Of a DNA stretch of 32,786 nt, positions 24,820 through 32,353 are shown in pieces. Numbering within the stretch: position 1 is the first letter of the stretch; every line of letters starts with the position of its first letter. This DNA is from Maribacter sp. GTDB taxonomy: Bacteria > Bacteroidota > Bacteroidia > Flavobacteriales > Flavobacteriaceae. Location: contig JAHDDL010000005.1 in the NCBI GenBank assembly GCA_020629415.1, positions 102,175 through 134,960 of the forward strand, given 5' to 3'. The notes under the pieces are model-generated. The model searched no databases, was not told where the DNA came from, and saw nothing but the letters and a program-made list of their open reading frames with translations. The position numbers and the translations under genes were made by a program.

Positions 24820-25806
24820 CTACTGTTTTAAAGCTTTTAACAGCTTTTCTGCGGCTAAAAAAGGAGAGGTATTTCCGCTGATAACTTCTTTTTTTAATTC
24901 TGGTAACATCTCTATGGTCTTTGGGTGAAGATAGAATTCAGATAATAGTTCTTGCTCTAAATACTGAGTCAACCAATTTTCATTTTGTTGTTGTCTGTTG
25001 GTCATAAAATAACCTGATGCCTGCATGTCTTTACAGTAGCTGTCGATCAAGGTCCAAACTTCATTTAAACCTCTATTTTCCAGAGCGGAGCAGGTTAGCA
25101 CTTGGGGAACATAGCCGTTTTCTTTTGGCGGAAACATATGTAGAGCCCTGGCAAACTCCATCTTGGCAAGATTGGCACGTTGTATATTATCCCCGTCCGC
25201 TTTTGTAATGACAATGGCATCGGCCATTTCTATAATACCTCTTTTTATGCCCTGCAGCTCATCACCGGCACCTGCCAATTTTAATAATAAAAAAAAATCT
25301 ACCATGTCATGAACGGCAGTTTCACTTTGCCCTACGCCAATTGTTTCAATTAAAATACAATTAAATCCTGCTGCTTCCAGTATAACGATACTCTCCCTTG
25401 TCTTGCGGGTAACACCGCCTAATGAAGAACCAGATGCCGATGGTCTTATATATGCATTAGGATTTTTGACCAGTTCTTCCATACGGGTCTTATCGCCCAA
25501 AATACTACCTTTTGTTTTACTACTAGATGGGTCCACGGTCAGTACGGCAACCTTTTTACCAAGATTGGTAAGCATACCTCCAAATTGTTCTATAAAAGTG
25601 CTTTTACCGGCACCCGGAACTCCGGTAATACCAATTCTAATAGACTCGTGTTTTTTTGAAATACAACCGGCAATGATCTCGTTCGCAATAATTCGATGCT
25701 CTGGTTTTGTGCTTTCCACAATAGTAATGGCCTTACTTACAATAGCAACATTATTTGCGTAGATACCTTTAAGAAATTCTGAAGTTGTAAGATTGGCTAA
25801 ATTCAT
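24820..25806 (-). CDS. meaB: MeaB/ArgK-family GTPase, methylmalonyl-CoA mutase chaperone
   Basis: A 328-aa SIMIBI-class G protein. It shows Walker A GVPGAGKSTFIEQF, VAVLTVDPSSSKTKGSILGD (switch region), RPSASGSSLGGVTRKTRE, IETIGVGQSETAVHDMVD (Walker B region) and the base-specificity motif TKADGDN. MeaB loads and protects adenosylcobalamin in methylmalonyl-CoA mutase. No mutase or cobalamin gene is in this window, so the partner must be elsewhere. It stands alone, 85 bp downstream of galM on the same strand, and could share its transcript or have an unseen promoter. Confidence 0.94.
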   Translation of the reverse strand: MNLANLTTSEFLKGIYANNVAIVSKAITIVESTKPEHRIIANEIIAGCISKKHESIRIGITGVPGAGKSTFIEQFGGMLTNLGKKVAVLTVDPSSSKTKGSILGDKTRMEELVKNPNAYIRPSASGSSLGGVTRKTRESIVILEAAGFNCILIETIGVGQSETAVHDMVDFFLLLKLAGAGDELQGIKRGIIEMADAIVITKADGDNIQRANLAKMEFARALHMFPPKENGYVPQVLTCSALENRGLNEVWTLIDSYCKDMQASGYFMTNRQQQNENWLTQYLEQELLSEFYLHPKTIEMLPELKKEVISGNTSPFLAAEKLLKALKQ

Positions 25807-25891
25807 TATAATTGCGCTAATACGATATAGGTGGTAACATGCTAAGTATTTTTAGGTATGATAGTTTATACATATACCTTATTTTATTTTC

Positions 25892-26800
25892 TTAACCTTC
25901 AATATCAAATTTAAAGATAGATATGTTATTATAAATATCGCCAGGTCTTAAAACACTTTTAGGAAAATCCGGTTGATTAGGTGCATCTGGATAGTTCTGG
26001 GTTTCAAAACAGATGCCGGGGAATTCTTCTGGGGTGTATACCACCAAAGCCGGCTGATTGGTGTAAACTTTCATATGAATACCTGAGGTTTTGGAATGTA
26101 GCTCTGCTACTTTCTCATTGCCAATATCCTTAATGAAAACAGTATCGAATCTTTGCAGCCCTATTTTTTTAGGTATTAAAAAATCGAACGCTGTTTTTCG
26201 AACAGGCATTATATTTCCGGTAGGTAACAAGTTTTCTTTGGTTTCTAACCGGTAAGGACAATTTAATTGTAATTGATATTCGTCTATGTATGGGTTTTCA
26301 TCTAATTTAAAATAGGCATGGTTGGTCAGGTTAATTACCGTACTTCTATCTGTTACTCCTTCATAAATTACCTGTAAAGCATTGTTCATTAGCTTATAGG
26401 TAACGCTAACGGTTAAATTACCGGGGTAACCTTCTTCTAGATGTTTGCTCGCATAACTTAACTTTACAAACGGTTTGTCACTATTATCCACCTCTTCAAT
26501 GGTCCAGTATTTTTGATGAAACCCCTCTTTGCCACCATGAAGGTGTACCCCGTCTTCATGATATAGGTGATATCTTTCTCTGTCCAAAACAAATCCGCCT
26601 TCAGATATTCTTCCGGCGTAACGCCCTACACTGGCACCTAAAGCATTGTCATCTAGACGATATCTACTTGGATGGTTGTAACCAACAACAACGTTGGTAT
26701 ATTCTCCATCCTCACCTTTTACAAGTAGTTTTTGAATGGTGGCCCCATAATCAAGCACCATAAGTGTTAAAAAGGCATTGGAAATTGTAACTTGTTTCAA
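25892..26800 (-). CDS. galM: Aldose 1-epimerase (galactose mutarotase)
   Basis: A 302-aa galactose-mutarotase-fold protein: VLDYGATIQKLLVKG, NVVVGYNHPSRY, LGASVGRYAGRISEGGFVLD (family Arg), DGVHLHGGKEGFHQKYW (catalytic-region His), VINLTNHAYFKLD (second His) and GICFETQNYPDAPNQ (catalytic Glu). It interconverts the alpha and beta anomers of aldoses. There is no signal peptide, so it should be cytoplasmic, and it is a little shorter than the usual 340 aa. The start is TTG at 26800; the first ATG comes at residue 14, after the first strand. No Gal operon surrounds it. Confidence 0.93.
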   Translation of the reverse strand: MKQVTISNAFLTLMVLDYGATIQKLLVKGEDGEYTNVVVGYNHPSRYRLDDNALGASVGRYAGRISEGGFVLDRERYHLYHEDGVHLHGGKEGFHQKYWTIEEVDNSDKPFVKLSYASKHLEEGYPGNLTVSVTYKLMNNALQVIYEGVTDRSTVINLTNHAYFKLDENPYIDEYQLQLNCPYRLETKENLLPTGNIMPVRKTAFDFLIPKKIGLQRFDTVFIKDIGNEKVAELHSKTSGIHMKVYTNQPALVVYTPEEFPGICFETQNYPDAPNQPDFPKSVLRPGDIYNNISIFKFDIEG

Positions 26801-26904
26801 AGGGAATATTTAATAGTATAGTGTAAAAATAAAAATTTTTGCAACATTCTAATTTTTATGTCGTCCTTATTATAACAACAATATAAAACCAATCAATTTA
26901 ACCG

Positions 26905-27450
26905 ATGTTTCAAAGCAATGTCGTAGAGAAATGTAAAGCAAACGACCGCGCTGCACAGTTGCAGTTGTATAGGAAGTATTGTGACGGAATGTACATTGTT
27001 GCCATGCGTTTCGTGAAAAATGCGGATGATGCCGAAGACGTGCTACAAGAGTCTTTTATAAAGGCATTTGAAAAATTACATCAGTTTAAAGGTGATGTTA
27101 CTTTTGGTGCTTGGTTAAAGCGAATAGTAGTAAACAAGAGTATAGATTTTTTAAAATCAAAAACGGACAAGGAGGTTTCTTTAGATGATAGTTATATGCA
27201 GGTAATTGATGTAAATGATGATTGGAAGGTGCCGTCAACCATAAGTGTAGAACAGGTAAGATGCGCCATAAATAAATTACAGGAAAAGTATAAATATGTA
27301 GTGCTTATGTTCTTATTGGAAGGCTATGATCATAAAGAAATTGCGGAGGTACTTAATATATCTGCCTCTGCCTGTAGAACCAGATTGTCTAGAGGTAAAA
27401 GTCATTTAAAAGAATTATTAAAAGAAAAGAATTATGGAACAGGATCTTAG
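26905..27450 (+). CDS. ECF-type RNA polymerase sigma factor
   Basis: A 181-aa sigma-70 family protein. Region 2 is visible as LYRKYCDGMYIVAMRFV, then DDAEDVLQESFIKAFEKLHQFKGD and FGAWLKRIVVNKSIDFLKSK; region 4 as LQEKYKYVVLMFLLEGYDHK EIAEVLNISASACRTRLSRG. There is no extra domain. It directs RNA polymerase to its own promoters. The next gene overlaps by 17 bp and encodes a one-helix membrane protein, the usual anti-sigma arrangement in flavobacteria. The 5' gap holds only a one-mismatch -7 box (AATTTTTG, 26834-26841), so it might be expressed from an unusual promoter or autoregulated. Confidence 0.93.
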   Translation: MFQSNVVEKCKANDRAAQLQLYRKYCDGMYIVAMRFVKNADDAEDVLQESFIKAFEKLHQFKGDVTFGAWLKRIVVNKSIDFLKSKTDKEVSLDDSYMQVIDVNDDWKVPSTISVEQVRCAINKLQEKYKYVVLMFLLEGYDHKEIAEVLNISASACRTRLSRGKSHLKELLKEKNYGTGS

Positions 27451-28015
27451 GGACATGTTCAAAAAGGATAGGGAAAAGCAAAAGCAAACCATTAAAACCG
27501 GTCATGAGGAGCGCTTTTTGAAAAAACTTGAAGAATCAATGCCGGCAGAACAAAAACCTTTAAAAACTTGGTTAAAGGTTGCGGCATCAGTAGCGGTAAT
27601 TATAAGTTTGGGCTTAGGTTTTTTATTCTTTACTAATGACGGTAATACTACAACAGTAGTTGATGCTACACCTGCAGAGGAACAGAAATCTGAATTTACT
27701 TTCGGTGACCTTTCACCAGATTTAAAAAAGGTGGAGAATTATTACGTTGCCAATATAAATATGGAATTGGCAAAGCTAGAAGTATCACCCGATACCAAAG
27801 GGTTGATAGACAGTTTTATGGAGCAGCTCAATAATTTAAATATAGAGTATAAGACGTTGAATACCGAGCTAAAAGAATTAGGGCCTAATGATCAAACCAT
27901 TACAGCCCTGATAGAGAATTTACAATTAAGATTACAATTATTACAGAAATTAAAAAGAAAGTTGAACGAATTAAAATTATCAAAAAATGAACAGATCATT
28001 GACAACAGTATCTAG
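27434..28015 (+). CDS. Single-pass membrane protein, probable anti-sigma partner
   Basis: A 193-aa protein with a charged N-terminal segment (MEQDLRDMFKKDREKQKQTI, about 45 residues), one transmembrane helix (LKVAASVAVIISLGLGFLFF, about 48-67), and a periplasmic helical domain (about 85-185) rich in Leu, Glu and Lys (LQLRLQLLQKLKRKLNELKL). There is no zinc-binding HxxxCxxC anti-sigma motif and no FecR similarity. Its position, overlapping the sigma gene by 17 bp and the next gene by 29 bp, and its topology make it a likely membrane anchor that holds the ECF sigma factor. This is inference from context; the fold is not one I recognise. Confidence 0.7.
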   Translation: MEQDLRDMFKKDREKQKQTIKTGHEERFLKKLEESMPAEQKPLKTWLKVAASVAVIISLGLGFLFFTNDGNTTTVVDATPAEEQKSEFTFGDLSPDLKKVENYYVANINMELAKLEVSPDTKGLIDSFMEQLNNLNIEYKTLNTELKELGPNDQTITALIENLQLRLQLLQKLKRKLNELKLSKNEQIIDNSI

Positions 28016-29432
28016 GCAACTCATCATTGCATTAGGTATATTAACTTCTACTACGCTTTTGGCACAAGAGGAAAGTAAAACATTTCAAGAACGGTTTATT
28101 GTGGCAGAAGATGCCGTGGTAAATATCAATACCAGTTATGCCGATATTGAATTTGAAACGTGGGATAAGGATGAGGTGGCCATTTCGGCCACCATTATCC
28201 TAGAAGGTGCAACTAAAGAAGAAGCAGAAAACTATTTTAAGAATAGCCCCATTGAAATTTTAGGAAATAGCAAAGAGATCAAGATTTCTTCCAAGTCAAA
28301 GAATAACGACTTCTTTGCTAGTTTTGATTCCGATGAATTATTCGATCATGGCGGTATGCGTATAGCGGTGCCGGAAATTGCATCTTTTGTAGTTAGTGTA
28401 CCAGAAATAGCCCCGTTTCCTGAAATGCCACCATTGCCGCAAACAGAAGCCTTTATTTTTGATTATGAGGAATATCAAAAAGATGGTGAAAAATACATGA
28501 AGAAATGGCAAAAGAATTTTGAAAAGAGTTTTGATAAAAAACATCAAAAAAGATTAGAGGAATGGGCCGGGCGAATGGAGGAAACATTAAATGAGGAAAA
28601 GCTTGAAAAATATGAGCAAAGACGTGAAAAATTGATGCAGGAAAGGGAGAAGTTAATGGAACAACGTCACGAAGAATTACGGCAAAGACTTGAAGAACGT
28701 GAAGAAAAACGCGCTCAGGCAGCGGAAGGAAAAGAAGAACTACGATCTTTTATTAGTACTTCTAGAGTAAATGAAGCAGATGTGCCTAACGTATTTTACT
28801 TTTCAAATGAAGGGGAACAAAAGAATTTTAAAATTAAAAAGACCATAAAAATTAGCTTACCAAAGTCTACCAGAATAAAAATGGATGTACGCCATGGTGA
28901 GGTTAAACTAGCTGAGAATACCAAAAACTTGAATGCGAACCTATCGCATTCAAGCCTTTGGGCAGTTACTATAGACGGAGAAGAAACTAATGTTTCTGCC
29001 TCATATACGCCTGTAAGTGTTCAAAGATGGAATTATGGACGTTTAAGTACTTCTTATTCAGAAGAAATTTTATTATCAGAAGTGGTTCAATTACAATTGC
29101 AGGCAACTTCATCTGATGTTACTATAGATAAATTATTTAAAAATGCATTTATAAAGAATGATTTTGGATCGGTGCACGTATTTGAATTGGGAAACGATTT
29201 TAAAGACCTGGATGTTAGTGTAAAAAATGGAGAATTAAATGTTACCGTACCAAAAGTAGCTAGCAATATATATATTAAAGGAAATTCATCGACATTAAAA
29301 TTGCCAGAAGGTTTACAAATGATAGCGACCAAGAATGGCACTACAACGATTCATAAAGGGCATCATATAAAAGCTAATAATGATCGATCTATAGTAATTA
29401 CATCAGATTACAGCAAAGTAGTGCTTCAGTAG
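27987..29432 (+). CDS. Secreted DUF4097-like protein with charged helical insert
   Basis: The 481-aa protein has a signal peptide ending TTLLAQ (about residue 27). Residues 28-130 and 260-480 are beta-rich with the repeating short-strand pattern of DUF4097/adhesin-like beta-solenoids (NINTSYADIEFETWDKDEV, KMDVRHGEVKLAEN, SVKNGELNVTVPK). Between them lie a Pro-rich stretch (VPEIAPFPEMPPLPQ, about 138-152) and a highly charged helix about 160-250 full of Glu, Lys, Arg and Gln (EKLMQEREKLMEQRHEELRQ), a likely coiled coil. It is the third gene of the sigma operon with a 29-bp overlap, so it is a regulated or sensing component at the envelope. The molecular role is unknown. Confidence 0.75.
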   Translation: MNRSLTTVSRQLIIALGILTSTTLLAQEESKTFQERFIVAEDAVVNINTSYADIEFETWDKDEVAISATIILEGATKEEAENYFKNSPIEILGNSKEIKISSKSKNNDFFASFDSDELFDHGGMRIAVPEIASFVVSVPEIAPFPEMPPLPQTEAFIFDYEEYQKDGEKYMKKWQKNFEKSFDKKHQKRLEEWAGRMEETLNEEKLEKYEQRREKLMQEREKLMEQRHEELRQRLEEREEKRAQAAEGKEELRSFISTSRVNEADVPNVFYFSNEGEQKNFKIKKTIKISLPKSTRIKMDVRHGEVKLAENTKNLNANLSHSSLWAVTIDGEETNVSASYTPVSVQRWNYGRLSTSYSEEILLSEVVQLQLQATSSDVTIDKLFKNAFIKNDFGSVHVFELGNDFKDLDVSVKNGELNVTVPKVASNIYIKGNSSTLKLPEGLQMIATKNGTTTIHKGHHIKANNDRSIVITSDYSKVVLQ

Positions 29433-30167
29433 CTATTTTACCAATTGTAATGTCCCAAAAACATTAGCATCTATCCACCCTTTGTTCTTATTTTCTCCTG
29501 CTACAAATACAGATCCTATTAAGTTCTCTCGCTTTTCACTATGATCATTATCCGCATAGGCAAGTGCAAAACCAATTTTCTTATTCTCTTTGAGTACTAC
29601 AGGCTTAATATTCGGTTCATCGTTATATATGCCAGGGTAAACCTTTACAAACATTTCCCAATAGGTAGTATTGCCTTCCGTTAGGTGCTTAGAAATGATA
29701 TGGTCATTGTATAAGGTAGGTTTTTCGTCAACACCTAAATCCACAACATTACCATCTAAGGCTACATGGTAGGTAAATGCATTATGATTAAATCTATGCT
29801 GCCCACCAGAATTATCTTCATCTACATAAACAATGACGCAGTCATCGTTCCACCAAAGTTTTAACGGATCTTCAGTTTTGTCCAAAATAATGTCATCTAC
29901 TATTTCTAAAAGAATATAAAGTCCGTCCTCGTTCCAGGCAATTTTATACCTACCGTTGTAATCATCATGGTCAAAAGGTCCACCGATCCAATTTTGGTCA
30001 ATAGGTTTCCAATCCAATAAATTCCAATAGTTTTCTATAGCCCTACCATCTAGAGTAGGAGAGTCATTAATATAGGAGACTGGTGTTACTTGAGAGTTTT
30101 TCTTATTACTTACGTTTTTGCATGACACAAGGCCAAAAACGAGTAAAAGATAAATAGTCCATTTCAT
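29433..30167 (-). CDS. CBM9-like sugar-binding lipoprotein
   Basis: With ATG 30167 the protein is 244 aa and starts with a lipoprotein signal (LLLVFGLVSC, Cys16). The mature part resembles the carbohydrate-binding family 9-like fold: SPTLDGRAIENYWNLLDW, GRYKIAWNEDGLYILLEIVDD, LKLWWNDDCVIVYVDEDNSGG, TTYWEMFVKVYPG and KKIGFALAYADND. Such domains usually bind polysaccharide ends or serve as outer-membrane ligand-binding proteins; here it is a stand-alone module with no catalytic domain. Its stop is back to back with that of the DUF4097-like gene. A longer frame to 30200 adds residues without a signal peptide, so I reject it. Confidence 0.82.
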   Translation of the reverse strand: MKWTIYLLLVFGLVSCKNVSNKKNSQVTPVSYINDSPTLDGRAIENYWNLLDWKPIDQNWIGGPFDHDDYNGRYKIAWNEDGLYILLEIVDDIILDKTEDPLKLWWNDDCVIVYVDEDNSGGQHRFNHNAFTYHVALDGNVVDLGVDEKPTLYNDHIISKHLTEGNTTYWEMFVKVYPGIYNDEPNIKPVVLKENKKIGFALAYADNDHSEKRENLIGSVFVAGENKNKGWIDANVFGTLQLVK

Positions 30168-30331
30168 AATAAGCAGTTGGCGTCTATGATGTAAACACAC
30201 TATTTACTTAATTATTGTAAGATAATTAGTACTTTGTTATAAGAAGTAATATTTAGTAAAGCTTAAATAACTATTCCAGAATTATATGTAGTAGGGTAAA
30301 GTTCAATTTATAAAGGTCGTTATAGAATAAA

Positions 30332-30357
30332 ACAAGCACCTTTTTCGGGGTGCTTGT
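30332..30357 (-). terminator. Intrinsic terminator after msrA
   Basis: Nine-base arms ACAAGCACC and GGTGCTTGT enclose an 8-nt loop. Read on the minus strand the stem is followed by TTTATTC, 24 nt after the msrA stop at 30382. Confidence 0.85.
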
Positions 30358-30381
30358 CTTTATATATTTCTTGGTAAATTT

Positions 30382-31089
30382 TTAATGTGCACTTTTCTTT
30401 AGATAATCTCCAAAGTTTTCTTTAAATCTATTTAATCTTGGTATGGAAACGTTCCTTATGTACGAATTGTTTGGATTGTTCTTTTCATAATCTTGATGAT
30501 AGTCCTCTGCTTTGTAAAATACCGTATAGGGTATCACTTCTGTAGTAATTGGATCATTGTCGTAAACTTTGTTATCGGTAAGTGCTTGCATATAGCTTTC
30601 TATGATTTTCTTTTGCTCATCATTTTTGTAAAAAGCTATAGACCGGTATTGTCTTCCGCGATCCGGTCCTTGTCTATTTAATTGTGTAGGGTCATGAGAA
30701 CCGAAAAATACTTGAACCAATTGTGTAAATGAAATTACACTGGGGTCGTAATAAACCTCTACAGCCTCTGCATGGTCTGTTTTACCGTAACCAACTTCTT
30801 CATAAGTAGGGTTCTTTTGTTTGCCCCCGGCATAGCCGGATACTACTTCCTTAACTCCCTTTACACTTTCAAAAATAGCTTCAACGCACCAAAAACATCC
30901 ACTGGCAAAATATGCAGTTTCATATTTACTTAATTGTTGTGGGCTCAATTTTACTTCTTCCTCTATTTCCTCTTCTGTTGATTGGATCATTTCAGAATTT
31001 TCGGAAATCGTATTTTTTTTGACTTTAGACTGGCAACTGGTAGCTATCATAGTTGCACAGGCCAATAAAGTGACTTGTAATAATTTCAT
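30382..31089 (-). CDS. msrA: Peptide-methionine (S)-S-oxide reductase, lipoprotein form
   Basis: The 235-aa protein begins with a lipoprotein signal (TMIATSC, Cys19) and a short acidic linker (EEEIEEEVKL). The catalytic domain is complete: YFASGCFWCVEAIF with nucleophile C65 in GCFWC, VVSGYAGGKQKNPTYEEVGY, HAEAVEVYYD, FFGSHDPTQLNRQGPDRGRQYRS split across the family block, and FYKAEDYHQDY. It reduces methionine S-sulfoxide in exported proteins; lipidation puts it at a membrane outside the cytoplasm. No msrB is fused or adjacent. It is transcribed divergently from the M23-fold gene with a 101-bp gap. Confidence 0.96.
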   Translation of the reverse strand: MKLLQVTLLACATMIATSCQSKVKKNTISENSEMIQSTEEEIEEEVKLSPQQLSKYETAYFASGCFWCVEAIFESVKGVKEVVSGYAGGKQKNPTYEEVGYGKTDHAEAVEVYYDPSVISFTQLVQVFFGSHDPTQLNRQGPDRGRQYRSIAFYKNDEQKKIIESYMQALTDNKVYDNDPITTEVIPYTVFYKAEDYHQDYEKNNPNNSYIRNVSIPRLNRFKENFGDYLKKSAH

Positions 31090-31178
31090 AATAATTTTCT
31101 TTTAGCAATTGGTAGGTAATTTACAAAGACCTTACGAGGAAAACGGTTAAAAAATGTTAACGACATTGAAGGAAATTA

Positions 31179-31186
31179 TATTTTTG
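31179..31186 (+). promoter_or_regulatory. Putative -7 box TATTTTTG immediately before the M23-fold gene
   Basis: TATTTTTG matches TAnnTTTG and ends only 4 nt before the ATG at 31191, which predicts a leaderless mRNA or use of a start further inside. Confidence 0.45.
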
Positions 31187-31190
31187 GGAA

Positions 31191-31874
31191 ATGAATACAC
31201 TACTAGAAGCTCTTGAGTCTTACTCGGCAGAAACCATTTGCATATTAGATTTCGCTATTTCTGCAAATGCATATGTGGCTTTGGATATTTCTAAGTCCAA
31301 CAAAGATTTAATAAATCTGGATATTACAGATTACACCGTTTGTCAAGCTTACATAGATAATGTACTTAAAAGTAAACAAGGTGTTATCGCCTACGGTGGA
31401 TATTTAGAACAGAGAAACTTATATAGTGATAAGAAAGGTTTTACATCAGATACACAACCAATAAGAAATATTCATTTAGGTATGGATTTCTGGCACGCTG
31501 CAGGTACTAAAGTAATGGTACCTATAAACGGAAGCGTGCATAGCTTTAAAAATAATACCACCATTGGTGATTATGGACCCACTATTATTTTAGAACATGT
31601 TTTAAATGGTATTACCTTCTATACGTTATATGGTCATTTGAGCTTGGCTTCATTATCTGGACTATATATAGGAAAGAATTTTAAGGCAGGAGACGTGCTG
31701 GCAACTTTGGGTACACCGGATATCAATGTTAACTACGCCCCACATCTTCATTTTCAAATTATAAAAGACCTGGAAGGTAAGGAAGGTGATTACCCAGGTG
31801 TGTGTGCAGAAGCTAAATTATCTTTTTACAAGGAAAACTGCCCAGACCCCAATGTGTTATTGAAATTAGGATAA
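31191..31874 (+). CDS. M23 (LytM)-fold metallopeptidase-like protein without signal peptide
   Basis: The 227-aa protein has no signal peptide and no membrane segment. Residues 1-85 are an unassigned N-terminal part; 90-190 are a LytM domain with all metal and catalytic residues: H95 and D99 in IHLGMDFW, H149 in LYGHLS, H185 and H187 in APHLHFQI. The segments GDYGPTIILEH and the end GDYPGVCAEA with CPDPNVLLKLG resemble, as I remember it, the M23-like domain that other bacteria fuse to an APH-type kinase and a class III aminotransferase in one long protein. Exported M23 endopeptidases would need a leader, so a cytoplasmic role is more likely. The actual substrate is unknown. Confidence 0.82.
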   Translation: MNTLLEALESYSAETICILDFAISANAYVALDISKSNKDLINLDITDYTVCQAYIDNVLKSKQGVIAYGGYLEQRNLYSDKKGFTSDTQPIRNIHLGMDFWHAAGTKVMVPINGSVHSFKNNTTIGDYGPTIILEHVLNGITFYTLYGHLSLASLSGLYIGKNFKAGDVLATLGTPDINVNYAPHLHFQIIKDLEGKEGDYPGVCAEAKLSFYKENCPDPNVLLKLG

Positions 31875-32060
31875 AGTAAAAAGTTTTAAGTTGGAATATT
31901 GAAAATAGAAAATAGAGAATAGAGAATAGACTTGTTGCGAATTGCAAAATCGGTAATACTAGATTGCAAAAGAGAAAATAGCGTATTTAGTAAAGCGAAT
32001 TATTAGAGCAATTATTAACGTAATATCTTAGTACTTTATACTTATTATTTAATTCTAAAA

Positions 32061-32073
32061 AACGCGAAGCGTT
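32061..32073. repeat. GCGAAGC mini-hairpin, copy A
   Basis: AACGC-GAA-GCGTT: a perfect 5-bp stem with a GAA triloop. The core GCGAAGC is known in vitro as an unusually stable DNA mini-hairpin. Confidence 0.7.
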
Positions 32074-32136
32074 AAAGTAAGCAACCAACAACCAACCTCT
32101 ATTTTCTCTATTCTATCCTCTCTTTTCTTTTTTTAA

Positions 32137-32160
32137 AACTTGAACTTGAACTTGAACTTG
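32137..32160. repeat. AACTTG hexamer tandem
   Basis: Four perfect AACTTG units followed by one degenerate CGCTTG. It is directly next to the A/T-rich inverted tract of copy A. Confidence 0.85.
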
Positions 32161-32353
32161 CGCTTGATTTTTCGTTTCTCGGTTAACGACATCAATTATC
32201 GGTAAGGTGATTTTAGGGCTGTTGTCGTTTGTCGATGAGATTTTACACTTTACCCGAACTTGTGTCAACCAACGAGAATTAGGGGTTTTTCAGCGATTCA
32301 TCACCTAGTAAAACAAGGCCTGCGGCGTTCTATTATTGTAACAAACGCAAGTC

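Larger units (their letters stand above)
31875..32353. repeat. Intergenic composite repeat region, copy A
   Basis: This 479-bp stretch has no convincing ORF. In order it holds AGTAAAAAGTTTTAAGT (31875-31891), a TAGAAAA/TAGAGAA tract (31901-31930), CAATTATTAA (32009-32018), a GCGAAGC hairpin (32061-32073), GCAACCAACAACCAACC (32081-32097), an inverted TCTATTTTC tract (32098-32126), an AACTTG tandem (32137-32160), then about 190 bp of less repetitive sequence before the small secreted gene. The last part includes TTGTCGTTTGTCG (near 32203) and is slightly richer in GC. Confidence 0.6.

Noticed and set aside
25854-25879. AGGTAT / ATACCT hairpin between meaB and galM as a terminator
   Set aside because: Arms are 6 bp with a 14-nt loop and no T run follows on the minus strand, the strand that galM would need.
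26834-26841. Sigma-gene -7 box AATTTTTG
   Set aside because: One mismatch to TAnnTTTG at an essential position and about 63 nt from the start; kept only as a remark in the gene entry.
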